Assembly (NCBI GenBank): GCA_025936205.1
Contig: JAICTU010000161.1
Location: forward strand, 1 to 17,216
DNA length: 17,216 bases
Source of the DNA: Polyangiaceae bacterium
Lineage (GTDB): Bacteria; Myxococcota; Polyangia; Polyangiales; Polyangiaceae
Direction: 5' to 3'
The notes below the pieces were generated by a model. That model saw only the letters and a program-made list of their open reading frames with translations, was not told the DNA's origin and ran no database searches. The position numbers and the translations under genes are program-made. This document shows, piece by piece, positions 7,101-15,456 of this stretch (its first letter is position 1; the number at the start of each line of letters is the position of its first letter).

Positions 7101-10100
7101 GGCGGCTTCTCGCAGGCGCTGCGCCTGCTGGTCGACGGTTCCACCCTGCCCTTCGATCGCGAGCGCTCGATCTCGCTCAGCTACCAGGCCGCGGAGATCG
7201 CGGTGGAGGCGCTCAACGACCCGGATCTCGGCGCCGAGATCTGCCGCAGCCTGCTGGCCAAGGCCCCCGACCACTGGGGCACGATCGAGCTGCTCGGCAG
7301 CATCTACGAGCGCGGGCAGCGCTACACGGAGCTGCTGGAACTGCGCCGCCAGGAGCTCGGGCTCTCACCGCCGCTGGAGCGGCGCCTGGAGCTCCGGCTG
7401 GATGAGGCGCGCATCCTCGATCTGGTAGGTGAAAGCCCCGCGAAGCGCATCGATGTGCTGCAGAAGAACGTCGAAGAGGCTCCCGGTCACACGCCTTCGC
7501 TCGACGCTCTGGAGCGCATCTTGGCCTCCAGCAATGAGCACGCCGGCCTGTATGCGCTGCTCACCCATCAGGCCAAGCGCGTGGCGGGCAGTGCGGACCG
7601 CGAGGCCGCCGCCATGTTGTGGGCGCGCGCCGGGCAGCTGAGCCAGCACTCGCTGAACGACGTCGATCAGGCCTTCGCCGCCTACGAGGCGAGCGTCGCG
7701 CTCTCGCCCACGCCGGAGGTGCTGGATGCGCTGGCCGAGCTCTCCGTCGCCCGAGGCCAGCATGAGGCGGCGGTGCACTGGCTCGAGCAGCGGCTGGCGC
7801 TGACGCCGGAGAGCAACCAGCTGGCGCGCCGCAAGACGCTGCTCGGGCTGTGCACGGCGCTGCGCGCGGCCGGCAACGACGAGCGGGCCCGCGGCTACTT
7901 GACGGACGCCTTGCGCGTCGATCCGGCGGCGTTCGAGCTGCGCTCGCTGCTCGCGGAATCGTATCGCGCGCAGAGCGACTGGATGCTGCTGGCGCCGCTG
8001 CTCAGCGCGGGCGTGGAGCACACGACGGATCCCGCGATCAAGGCGAAGTACCTGCGCGACTCGGCCCGCGTCCACCGCGAGCAGCTGGGGCAGCTCGACG
8101 AGGCCGTCCCGCTCTTGCAGCAGGCCATTGCGCTCGAGCCGGGCGATCGCGAGCTACGGCTGCAGCTGGCCGACATGCTGCGCCAGCAGGAGCGCTACGA
8201 GGAAGCCCGCCAGCTGCTCACGGCCGTTCTGGAAGAGTTCGGGCGCCGGCGCACGCCGGAGCGCGCCAAGGTGCACTTCCAGCTGGCACAGATCGCTCGC
8301 GCCATGGGCAACCTGGACGTGGCGCTGAGCGAGCTCGATCTGGCCTCGAAGGTGGACCGCAACAACCTGCAGATGCTGAAGCTGCTGGGTGAGGTGGCAC
8401 GCGAGAAGGGCCAGCTGGAAGAGGCGGAGCGCGCCTATCGCGCGCTGCTACTCTTGCTCGGGCGCCATCGCAGCGACGGTGCCGACGCGCAGGCGGGCAT
8501 TGGCGAGAGCTCGATCCTGTTCGAGCTCTACCGCATCGCCAACGAGCTCGGGCAGCACGAGCGCGCCAAGGACCTGCTGGACTCGGCACTGGAGGCAGGC
8601 TCGCAGGACAACGACGAGGCGCAGCGGCTGGAGGCCGCGCTGCGCGAGGCGGGTCACCACGATCTGTTGCTGCGCGCTCTGGAACAGCGCATGCACCACG
8701 CCAAAGACCCGGCCACGCAGAGCGCCATCCTGCGCAGCCGCGCCGAGGTGCTGGTCGGGCTCGGGCAGCGGGAAACGGCGCTCGACTGCCGCTTGCAGGC
8801 GCTGATGAAGAACCCCTCCGCCAGGAGCCTGGTCAAGGAGACCTGGGACCTGGCGCAGGAGATCAACCGCACCGATCTGGTGGCGCAGCAGCTGTCCACG
8901 CTGGCGGAGAAGGCGGAGAGCGAAGACCCCGAGCTGGCCTGCGATCTGTGGCTCTCGCTGGGTCGCCTGGTGGAGACGACGGGCGACAACGCCCGCGCCG
9001 CGCGCTGCTTCACGCGCGCACAGGCCACCGGCCGTAAGCCGCTCGAGTGCCTGGAAGCCGTCGAGCGCGCCGGCGTCGGTGGCGACCCGAAGGCCCTCGC
9101 GCAGGCACTGCGCTCGTTCGTGGAGAACGCGGACCCGGATGCGGCGCCCGAGCGCTACACGGAAGTGCTGTACCGCCTCGGCACGCTCGACCTGTATCAA
9201 GGCCGGCCGCGCGACGCCGTGCAGCACCTGGACGTGGCGCTGACCCGCGACGGCAACTCGCGCCGCGTGCTGGAGCTGCTGCGCGCGTCGCTGGCGCAGA
9301 ACCCGCCGAGCGTGGAGGTCGTGGAGTTGCTCGAGCGCGTGGCGCGCGACACCGACGACAAGCCCGCGCTGCTGCTCAGCTTGACGCACGCGGCGCGCCT
9401 GCGCCGGGCCACGCTGGAGTCGTTGCACGAGGCCGTGGACCTCGCGCGCGAGACACACGACGAGCCGGCGCTGCGCGCGCTGCTCGACGCCACCGTGAAG
9501 CTCGCCCGCGACCAGGAGCGCGTGAACGAGGCCATCTGGGCCATCAGCGCGCTGGCGGATCTGCTGGAGCGCGACGCGCAGCCGCAAGCGGCCGTGGACC
9601 TGCTGCAGGAGAGCATCCCGCATGCCGGCATCCAGGAGGCCTTCGAGCTGCGCCTGCGCCTGGCCTCGCTGGCACAAAACACGATCGGTGACATGGAGCT
9701 CGCCAGCACCGTCTACGAACAGTTGCTCGAGGAGGAGCCGACCTCGGTCCGGGTCTGGAAGCCGCTGTTCGACGTGTATCGCAAGACCGGCGACCGGCAG
9801 AAGCTCGAGCATCGCATTTCGTCGATCGAGAAGGCCGTCGACGACCCGGCGCTGCGCCACTCGCTGCGCCTCGAGCGCATGCGCATCCTGATCGACTCCA
9901 ATCGCAAGCAGGAGGCGGAAGCGGCGCTGCGCGCGGTGCTGGATGAAGAGCCCGAGTCGGAAGAAGCCTCGCGGCTGCTCGAAGACTTGCTCGAACAGCA
10001 GGGGCGGCTCTCCGAGCTGCACGGCGTGATCGAGCGCCGCCTGAGCGCGGCGCGCGATCGCGGCGACAAGGCCGCGATCACCACGGCCACGCTGCAGCTG

Positions 10101-11954
10101 GGCAAGATCCTGGCGGGCACCGACAAGGAAGCCGCCATCGACATGTACCGCTCGTCGGTGGCGATGGGCGGTGACAGCCGCGAGGTGCTGCTGTCGTTCC
10201 TGGAGCTGCTGGACGGTGAGCAGCACGTCTCCGACCGCGCGCGCACGCTGTACCAGCTGATCGCGCTGGAGAGCGGCCCTGCCGCCGAGGCGCGCACCCT
10301 GGAGCTGGTGTCGCTGCACAAGGCCCAGGACGACTTCGTCGGCGTGGAGCGCGCGCTGCTGCGCGGCCTGGAGCGGCTGCCCCAGAGCGAGGCCCTGCAC
10401 GCCGAACGGGTGCAGTGGTACCGACAGCACGACGCCTGGGACAAGCTGGCCGAGGCGCTGTGCGACCACGCGGCTCACCTGGGCGACGCGCTGCAGAAGC
10501 GCGAGCAGATCGAGCAGGCCGCTCTGATCTACGAGCGCCAGCTGAACGATCCGCGGCGCGCCGCCGAGACGCTGGAGCGTGCCACGGATCCAGCCTCCCC
10601 CGACCGCGAGCTGCTGGCGCAGATCGCGCAGCACTGGCTGGCCGCCGATGAGCCCAGCCGTGCGCTCGCGCATCTGAGCCGCGCCATCGACCTGTACGCC
10701 TCGGAGGACGCCGAGCTGGGCGCGCTGTTCCATCTGCGCGGCACACTGCGGCTCGGCCTGGCTCCGGACGATCTGGAGAACCTGGCGCTGGCCATCGAGG
10801 ACCTGACGCGCGCCGCGCGCCTGAGCCCCGAACGCGCCAAGCGCGACCTGTGCAACGCGCTCACCGCCAAGCTCGATCTGCTGGAGGCGCGCGGCGACCC
10901 CGAGACCCGCGCGGAACAGGGCGCGACCACGCTCGAGGTCGCGCGCATCCTGAGCGAGCTGGGACAGATCGACGACGCCCAGGCGCGCGTGAGCTCGTGG
11001 GCGTCAGCCCATCCGGAAGACAAGGGCGCGCAGCGCGAGCTGGGTCGCCTCGCCGCGCAGCGCGGTGACTGGGACAAAGCGGCGGCCGCGTACCGAGCTC
11101 TCGTGCCGCTGTGCAGCGGGCCCGAGCAGGTGGCGGTCGCGCTCGACCTGGCCGAAGCCTGCGAGAAGCTCGGCGATCCGCTGGCCGCGAAGGACGAGCT
11201 GGAGCTCGTCCACGCACAGTTCCCGGGCGAAGACGCGATCCGCAAGCGCCTGCGCAAGATGTACCAGGCCGCCAAGGCCTACCGCGGCTGGGCCAGCCTG
11301 CTGGTCGCCGAAGCGGACAGCACGCAGGACAAGGCCCAGCGCTTCGACCTGTTGTGCAACGCCGGCGACCTGTACCGCCAGGCGCCGGAGGGCGCGCTCG
11401 AAGAGGCGCGCGGTGCCTACGAGAAGGCGCTGACGCTGGTCGATGACGCCAAGACCATCGTGAAGCTGGTCGAGGTCGAGGTCGAGCTCGACCAGATCGA
11501 AGCCGCTGCCGCCCGCCTGGAAGAGGCGATCCGCAGCCACGGCAAGCGCCGCTCGCCGGAGCTGTCGCTGCTGCAACACGCGATGGCGCGCGTGGCCACG
11601 GCAGCCGGCGACGAAGAAGCCATCTTCGCCTGGCTGGAGGCCGCGCTCGCCAGCGACCGCCAGAACGGCGCGGTCGCGTCCGAGCTGGCGGCCCTGGCCA
11701 TGTCGCGCGGCGAGTTCGATGTGGCGATCAAGGCGCTGCAGCTCGTCACCCTGCTCAAGACGCCGGGCCCGATGAGCCGCGCGGAGGCTTATTTGAGACA
11801 GGCGGCGATTGCCAAACATCGCGGTGACTTGAAGAAGTCCGCGCTGCTCGCGAAGCGCGCGATCACCACCGACCCCGGCTATCAGGACGCGCGCGCTTTC
11901 CTGGGTGAGCTCGAGGTGTCGGGGGATAGCCTGCCGCCGCCTCCGGAGGGTTGA
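4101..11954 (+). CDS. Giant TPR-repeat protein (2617 residues)
   Basis: This very large protein seems to consist of TPR-like helix-turn-helix repeats from about residue 20 to 2610, with a short tail ending SLPPPPEG. Typical TPR half-motifs include AIEYYRQALELN, ALACYRQILESD and AVPLLQQAIALEPGD. The repeats group into modules of about 70-90 residues. Module starts in the first third fall near residues 119, 193, 285, 355, 431, 501, 575, 662 and 733; a late one lies near 2397. There is no signal peptide, transmembrane helix or recognised enzymatic domain, so a cytoplasmic scaffold or adaptor is the likely role (inference). The start is ATG 4101 or the adjacent ATG 4104, with weak ribosome-site support. 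The frame is uninterrupted with uniform high-GC codon use, so it is a real gene. It is transcribed alone: divergent from the thioredoxin-like gene and followed by a hairpin. Similar giant TPR proteins are seen in myxobacteria; specific partners are unknown. Confidence 0.93.
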   Translation: MMQPISSSALDDLPEPLRSALAAARAEPENSEAWAALDEAARECDQPDEASALYQEVLQSDLGAVTLLSLGERAVAFHDEWFDDPDYNIRILKRLTSLDAGGDWAFEKLSLLLTMEERWEELLAEYDRKLTRTSDPAKRRPLLEEAARIAKDFAGQGDRASDYLKELLLTSPDNAQLAEALERRLERQNRHQDLIEIWGARLSNLPPAEALATRVQIADRQLKELGDAVAALRMAEEILQLAQGEDDACRLLEQIAERTTSPVGARRRALEILRERYATARRPEDVIRVLEMSLNVVETEGQERELREACASWLIKIERHEDALTHAAALLRLAPDSNEVHAQLRGLADRTGRHDLYASALVAASEGSANDERRIELLVEAGKVYEAKVADPSSATELYVGVLDDPRASEQPRLFAARRLRQLLADAGDQDRLLSVLERLAVLEPNLRGQRQVLAEAAKLADELGDIDRSLELWQRCLEVSEGDLSALDARVAILERAERWDPLIDDLRRRAQASTKAGARRNDLVRVARIYETRLFRLESAIDVWRDIEQQFGSNAQTVDALVDLCTAANRHGDVIGLLSAAVQSEPDARRRTDQLARLGDVYREHEKSPGRAIEYYRQALELNALHEAARSGLRALLGNEAHAHDAVETLASALTAADEWPGVLELVELRVRSSAGPTAARGVLLEAANILEQRAQDPSGALTFLCRAFELEPNSDLEGELRRLARSSGEWGVAVAGYQRAIDRCKDAERGRELRFARGQILEDRMEDREAALACYRQILESDAAHREAACAAARVATRVRAWHEVAWALVQNSVALGFLDRKVADAVEQAAESARSWEHTVHAVLERVDATPGLPPRVAHDLRRQLGVWYRDHRQDPKQAEALLSLAVQSQSDPDTLRMLAELRRHTPGRPLVETLMQLADSATPDDLSVLREAANVALDVVHDHTLAKPILERALRSSGAAMNELAERTPDAVLGSLPDRVAWWSIEELVKLEKQRGGFSQALRLLVDGSTLPFDRERSISLSYQAAEIAVEALNDPDLGAEICRSLLAKAPDHWGTIELLGSIYERGQRYTELLELRRQELGLSPPLERRLELRLDEARILDLVGESPAKRIDVLQKNVEEAPGHTPSLDALERILASSNEHAGLYALLTHQAKRVAGSADREAAAMLWARAGQLSQHSLNDVDQAFAAYEASVALSPTPEVLDALAELSVARGQHEAAVHWLEQRLALTPESNQLARRKTLLGLCTALRAAGNDERARGYLTDALRVDPAAFELRSLLAESYRAQSDWMLLAPLLSAGVEHTTDPAIKAKYLRDSARVHREQLGQLDEAVPLLQQAIALEPGDRELRLQLADMLRQQERYEEARQLLTAVLEEFGRRRTPERAKVHFQLAQIARAMGNLDVALSELDLASKVDRNNLQMLKLLGEVAREKGQLEEAERAYRALLLLLGRHRSDGADAQAGIGESSILFELYRIANELGQHERAKDLLDSALEAGSQDNDEAQRLEAALREAGHHDLLLRALEQRMHHAKDPATQSAILRSRAEVLVGLGQRETALDCRLQALMKNPSARSLVKETWDLAQEINRTDLVAQQLSTLAEKAESEDPELACDLWLSLGRLVETTGDNARAARCFTRAQATGRKPLECLEAVERAGVGGDPKALAQALRSFVENADPDAAPERYTEVLYRLGTLDLYQGRPRDAVQHLDVALTRDGNSRRVLELLRASLAQNPPSVEVVELLERVARDTDDKPALLLSLTHAARLRRATLESLHEAVDLARETHDEPALRALLDATVKLARDQERVNEAIWAISALADLLERDAQPQAAVDLLQESIPHAGIQEAFELRLRLASLAQNTIGDMELASTVYEQLLEEEPTSVRVWKPLFDVYRKTGDRQKLEHRISSIEKAVDDPALRHSLRLERMRILIDSNRKQEAEAALRAVLDEEPESEEASRLLEDLLEQQGRLSELHGVIERRLSAARDRGDKAAITTATLQLGKILAGTDKEAAIDMYRSSVAMGGDSREVLLSFLELLDGEQHVSDRARTLYQLIALESGPAAEARTLELVSLHKAQDDFVGVERALLRGLERLPQSEALHAERVQWYRQHDAWDKLAEALCDHAAHLGDALQKREQIEQAALIYERQLNDPRRAAETLERATDPASPDRELLAQIAQHWLAADEPSRALAHLSRAIDLYASEDAELGALFHLRGTLRLGLAPDDLENLALAIEDLTRAARLSPERAKRDLCNALTAKLDLLEARGDPETRAEQGATTLEVARILSELGQIDDAQARVSSWASAHPEDKGAQRELGRLAAQRGDWDKAAAAYRALVPLCSGPEQVAVALDLAEACEKLGDPLAAKDELELVHAQFPGEDAIRKRLRKMYQAAKAYRGWASLLVAEADSTQDKAQRFDLLCNAGDLYRQAPEGALEEARGAYEKALTLVDDAKTIVKLVEVEVELDQIEAAAARLEEAIRSHGKRRSPELSLLQHAMARVATAAGDEEAIFAWLEAALASDRQNGAVASELAALAMSRGEFDVAIKALQLVTLLKTPGPMSRAEAYLRQAAIAKHRGDLKKSALLAKRAITTDPGYQDARAFLGELEVSGDSLPPPPEG

Positions 11955-11963
11955 GCTGGCACT

Positions 11964-11993
11964 GAGGCTCGGGGGCCAACGCTTCCGAGCCTC
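11964..11993 (+). terminator. Hairpin just after the giant TPR gene, probable terminator
   Basis: GAGGCTCGG (11964-11972) pairs perfectly with CCGAGCCTC (11985-11993), starting 10 bp after the TPR stop codon. Two G-T wobbles and one more pair can extend the stem inward, leaving a 6-nt loop. No T-run follows, as is common in high-GC genomes, so termination efficiency is uncertain. Confidence 0.5.
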
Positions 11994-12245
11994 CTCGGAG
12001 CGGGCCACTCGCCACTGGATTCCAGCGCCGAAATGGGGCGCAGAGGCGGCGGCTGTCCAGCTCCAGGGGCGAAAATGACGCGCGACCGGCGAGAACCCTG
12101 GCGACGGAGCGTACGAGCAAAGGCTGGCGGCGCCGGCTCGTTCCAGCTTGGGTCGCAGATCCGCATTTTTTCTGATCTTTACGGCTGAAAGACCGGTCTA
12201 GTATGCCCCCGAGACGGGCGTGGCCGCCCCGGCTCCCGATAGCCG
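11994..12245 (+). promoter_or_regulatory. Leader region of the RND/LolA-like/barrel operon
   Basis: No gene is supported between the TPR hairpin and the permease start. An AT-rich island at 12166-12181, including six consecutive T at 12167-12172, stands out from the GC-rich background. It is followed by TAGTAT at 12199-12204, a possible -10 element about 42 bp before the ATG. No convincing -35 hexamer lies at 16-18 bp spacing. The promoter for the three-gene operon most likely lies here, but its exact position is not resolved. Confidence 0.35.
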
Positions 12246-14621
12246 ATGACACTCGCTTTACGCCTGATCCAGCTCCTGCTCCGGCACCGTCTGGTGGCGG
12301 GGCTGTTGATCCTGATCTCGGTTGCAGCGTCCGCGTATGCGGCCCGAAGCATCGAGGTCAGGTTCGCCTGGCGCGACTTCTATGAGTACGAAGGCAATCC
12401 GCGCCTGCCGCTGTTGTCTCGCTACACGGAGGAGTTTGGCGATCCGGCAGGCTTCGTTGTCCTGCTCATTCAAGGAACGCAGGGCAACGACATCTTCGAC
12501 GTCCAGGTTCTGAAATACGTCGACGCGGTGACCCGAAAACTCGAGACCCTCGAGCAATTTCAGAAGGTCCGAAGCCTCACCAACGCCAGCGCCATTCGAG
12601 CCTCGGGAGACGACGTCGAGAGCGGCCCGCTCCTGCGCCATCTCCCGGAAACGGCCGAGGAAATGCAACGGCTGCGAGACGTGGCGCTGGGCAGCTCGCT
12701 GCTGCTGCGCCGGCTCGTCGCTCCCGACGGCAGCGCGACGGCTGTCCTGGCGGAGATACGCACGCCGGCGGCGTTCGCCACCATCGCAGAGCTGCGCGAT
12801 GCAGTGACCGCCGCGGCGCGGGTGATGAAGAGCGTCGACCCGCCCCCCGGAGTCCGGATCGAAGTGACCGGCGCACCCGTCGTCGAGGTCGAAGTGACCC
12901 GTGCGCTGGTCGACGACCAGATGGTCCTCACCCCCGTCGTGCTCGCAATTCTCGTCGCGGCGCTCGCCCTCACCTTCCGTTCCATCCACGGCATGTTGCT
13001 GCCGCTGGCCGCAGTCAGCGTATCGTTGGTGTGGACCGCTGGCGTCTTCAGCGTGCTCGGGCGAGCGATCGACATCTTCGGTTCGACGTTTCCCACCATT
13101 CTCTTGGTGTACGGAGTTGTCGATCCCATCTTCGTTTATACTCGCTATCTGGACAAACTGGCGCTGTCACGCACGACGGAACAAGCCGTGCTGGAGGCCA
13201 TGCGCGAGTTGCTTCTGCCCTGTTTTCTGACGTCGCTGACCACGGCGTTGGGCTTCGCAGCATTCGCCACCGCCACGCTGCCAATGATCAAGTACTTCGG
13301 GATCGTGGTCGCGATCGGCGTGTTGTTCTCATTCGTCACCACCGTCACGGTGCTTCCGCTGCTCCTGGTCTCGGTCTCGCCGTCTCACCTGAACAGCAAC
13401 GATCCCTGGATCTCGCAGGCGACTCATTCGCTCATGCATTGGCTCTGGGACGTCACCAAACGCCGGCGAGAGCTGGTGGTGGGCCTCGCGCTGAGTCTGC
13501 TGATCATCGGCGCTGGCGCTGCGCACGGTGTCGGGATCGTCACGGAATATGTGGGAGCGTTGCCCAATGGGCGCGTCAAAGAGGGCATTCACACCCTGGA
13601 ACAGAAGCTGAGCGGCGTCGTTCGACTCGCGGTCTATCTCGAGGGAGAGCCCGACTCCTTGAAGCGACCCGATGTTCTGCGCGCGATCGAGAAGCTGGAC
13701 CGTTTCGCCGAGCAGCAGCCGCTGGTCACATCGTCGATTTCCCTGGCGGACCTCGTAGCCGATACCAATCGTGCCTTTCAGGGGGGAGATCCTCGGGAGC
13801 AGCTGGTCCCCGATTCCGAACCGCTCATCTCGCAGTACCTCGCTCTCGTCGATCCGGCGGATCTGTCCGACTTCGTGAATAGCGACTACTCGCGATCGCA
13901 TATCCGGATTCTGGTCTCGGATCGCGGCAGCCAGGCTCTCTGGCAACTGCGGGACGCCTTGCAACACGAAATGGACGCGCTGTTTCCCGGCGTCGGCGTA
14001 CGCGCCACGCTCACCGGCGCCGGATTGGCTGCCTATTACGCAGCCGACGAGGTGGTGGTGGAAGTGCTGTGGGGATTCCTGGTCGCCTTCGGCGTCATCC
14101 TCGTGATCCAGCTCGTGATCTTCCGCTCGCTCCGTGTGGCCCTGATCAGCGTGGTCCCCAACCTGGTCCCCGTCTGCATCTGTTTCTTGTTGATGCGTGC
14201 GCTGGGGCTGAACCTGCGCGTGGACAATTCGCTGGTGCTTTGCGTCTCCGTGGGCGGCTTGTTCAACACCACGATTCACATCGTGGCCCGGGTGATGCAA
14301 CAACTTCGAGCCGGCGCGAGCGAGCCCGACTTGATCGTGGGCAGGGCCCTGGCCGCGGTGGGCCCTCCGTCGCTGTACACAGCCGCCATCTTGTCCCTTG
14401 GCTTCTCGGCCATGGGGTTGTCGCGATTCCCGGGGCTGCAGAGCCTTGGTTTCCTGTGCCTCGTCACCCTGATGACGGGCTTTGCCGCGGATGCCACGAT
14501 GACCACGACCTTCTTCAGAATGTTCTTCAACTGGGGGGCTGCCGAGGGCCGCTCCAAAGTGTCGACGCCGGCGCTGCACGTGGACTCGCTGATGGCACCG
14601 GACGAAGAAGGCCTGCGATGA
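12246..14621 (+). CDS. RND superfamily permease, MMPL/HAE3-type
   Basis: This is an inner-membrane transporter of 791 residues with the two-fold RND layout. TM1 is at about 12-33, followed by a periplasmic domain at 34-225. TM2-TM6 lie between about 226 and 376, and TM7 at about 409-430. A second periplasmic domain spans 431-600, and TM8-TM12 lie at about 605-757. MMPL/HAE3 proteins use the proton gradient to move lipids and other hydrophobic molecules. TM4 has VVDPIFVYTRYL, with Asp293 at the position of the usual acidic relay residue. The matching TM10 site reads GLFNTTIHIVAR, with Asn674 where relatives usually have Asp. At about 790 residues it is shorter than tripartite AcrB-type pumps (over 1000), as expected for MMPL/HAE3. 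ATG at 12246 is the start, with no strong ribosome site. It overlaps the LolA-like gene by 4 bp (ATGA). Substrate is unknown; lipid is favoured by the neighbours. Confidence 0.9.
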   Translation: MTLALRLIQLLLRHRLVAGLLILISVAASAYAARSIEVRFAWRDFYEYEGNPRLPLLSRYTEEFGDPAGFVVLLIQGTQGNDIFDVQVLKYVDAVTRKLETLEQFQKVRSLTNASAIRASGDDVESGPLLRHLPETAEEMQRLRDVALGSSLLLRRLVAPDGSATAVLAEIRTPAAFATIAELRDAVTAAARVMKSVDPPPGVRIEVTGAPVVEVEVTRALVDDQMVLTPVVLAILVAALALTFRSIHGMLLPLAAVSVSLVWTAGVFSVLGRAIDIFGSTFPTILLVYGVVDPIFVYTRYLDKLALSRTTEQAVLEAMRELLLPCFLTSLTTALGFAAFATATLPMIKYFGIVVAIGVLFSFVTTVTVLPLLLVSVSPSHLNSNDPWISQATHSLMHWLWDVTKRRRELVVGLALSLLIIGAGAAHGVGIVTEYVGALPNGRVKEGIHTLEQKLSGVVRLAVYLEGEPDSLKRPDVLRAIEKLDRFAEQQPLVTSSISLADLVADTNRAFQGGDPREQLVPDSEPLISQYLALVDPADLSDFVNSDYSRSHIRILVSDRGSQALWQLRDALQHEMDALFPGVGVRATLTGAGLAAYYAADEVVVEVLWGFLVAFGVILVIQLVIFRSLRVALISVVPNLVPVCICFLLMRALGLNLRVDNSLVLCVSVGGLFNTTIHIVARVMQQLRAGASEPDLIVGRALAAVGPPSLYTAAILSLGFSAMGLSRFPGLQSLGFLCLVTLMTGFAADATMTTTFFRMFFNWGAAEGRSKVSTPALHVDSLMAPDEEGLR

Positions 14622-15409
14622 GGCGGCGGGCTCTGGTCCTGCTCGCCGGGGCGCTGCTGTCGGGGCTGTCGTCCAGCGAGTGCCTCGCAGAGCCGGCGTC
14701 CGCGCCCGCCGCCGAGATCCTCCGCCGCGTGCTGGATTCGGACCCGTGGGGGCTCAACGGCGCGGAGATCAAGGCCAGCGTGACCTTGACGGACAAGCGC
14801 GGCAGCGTCCGCCATCTCTCCTTCATCGCTGCATCGAGACAGCACGAGCCTCCGCTCTCGAAGAGCTTGGTTCGATTCTCCGCCCCGCCCGATCTCGCCG
14901 GCGCAGGCTTCCTGCAGATTCAACGCCGGGACGGCGATGACGACCGTTTTTTGTTTCTCCCGGCGCTCAAGCGGGCCCGCCGCATCTCGGGCAACTTGCG
15001 CTCCAACGCCTTCATGGGTACCGATTTTTCTTTCGCCGATCTGGATCGGCGTGATCTTCGCGACGGCGAAGCCAAGAAATTACCTGGAGAGAAGGTCGGC
15101 TCGTCGCAATGTTATGTGCTGGACGTGATCCCGCGGCGCGACGATGCTGCGTACTCACACCTCGAGCTCTGGATCCGCAAAGACAACTTCTTGATCCTGC
15201 GCCAGAAAATGTACGATCGCTCGAATGTTCATGTAAAAACGTTCGAGGCGCGGGAGATTCGCCGCGTCAGCGGTGGTTGGTTCATCTCCAAGTCACTGAT
15301 GACGGATCACAAGAACCAGCACAGCACGCTACTGGAGCTTCAAAGCATCGTCGTGAACGCCGACATTCCAGACGAGGAATTCAGCGTACGGGCCCTGGAA
15401 AGGCCATGA
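14618..15409 (+). CDS. LolA-like outer-membrane lipoprotein-sorting family protein
   Basis: This encodes 263 residues. ATG at 14618 overlaps the permease stop (ATGA), with GAAGG about 6 nt upstream as ribosome site; the frame is open far upstream but only inside the permease gene. Residues 1-24 form a signal peptide (RRR, hydrophobic core, cleavage after CLA), so the mature protein is periplasmic. The mature part matches the COG2834/PF17131 LolA-like group. FLFLPALKRARRISGN at about 111-126 is followed by FMGTDFSFADL at about 132-142, hallmarks of that group. ELWIRKDNFLILRQKMYD at 183-200 and the closing IPDEEFSVRAL also fit. Family members adopt a half-barrel fold with a hydrophobic pocket suited to carrying lipid or acyl chains. 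Unlike true LolA, this one belongs to an RND permease operon, so it is likely a dedicated carrier for that permease (inference). Confidence 0.92.
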   Translation: MRRRALVLLAGALLSGLSSSECLAEPASAPAAEILRRVLDSDPWGLNGAEIKASVTLTDKRGSVRHLSFIAASRQHEPPLSKSLVRFSAPPDLAGAGFLQIQRRDGDDDRFLFLPALKRARRISGNLRSNAFMGTDFSFADLDRRDLRDGEAKKLPGEKVGSSQCYVLDVIPRRDDAAYSHLELWIRKDNFLILRQKMYDRSNVHVKTFEAREIRRVSGGWFISKSLMTDHKNQHSTLLELQSIVVNADIPDEEFSVRALERP

Positions 15410-15456
15410 ACTGACGCAAGAATCGGCGTCTTCACCCCTCACAGCCGGGGCCTATC

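Noticed and set aside
8448..10733. 761-residue open frame antisense to the giant TPR gene
   Set aside because: It is a by-product of extreme G/C third-position bias in the TPR gene. The plus frame shows regular TPR motifs over its whole length, while the antisense translation is low-complexity, rich in Gln, Arg, Leu and Ala, with no recognisable domain. The same applies to the antisense frame at 5796-7274.
11882..12252. Minus-strand frames (94 and 129 residues) in the gap after the TPR gene
   Set aside because: They overlap the TPR gene's end and the permease start, are Pro/Arg/Ser-rich without motifs, and have no clear ribosome site.
13329..14579. 416-residue minus-strand frame inside the RND permease gene
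   Set aside because: It translates to a His/Gln/Arg/Asp-rich sequence without motifs, exactly antisense to well-formed transmembrane segments of the permease.
14069..14617. N-terminal extension of the LolA-like protein to an upstream start
   Set aside because: This part overlaps the permease C-terminal half in another frame. The ATG at 14618 has a ribosome site, the ATGA overlap and an immediate signal peptide.
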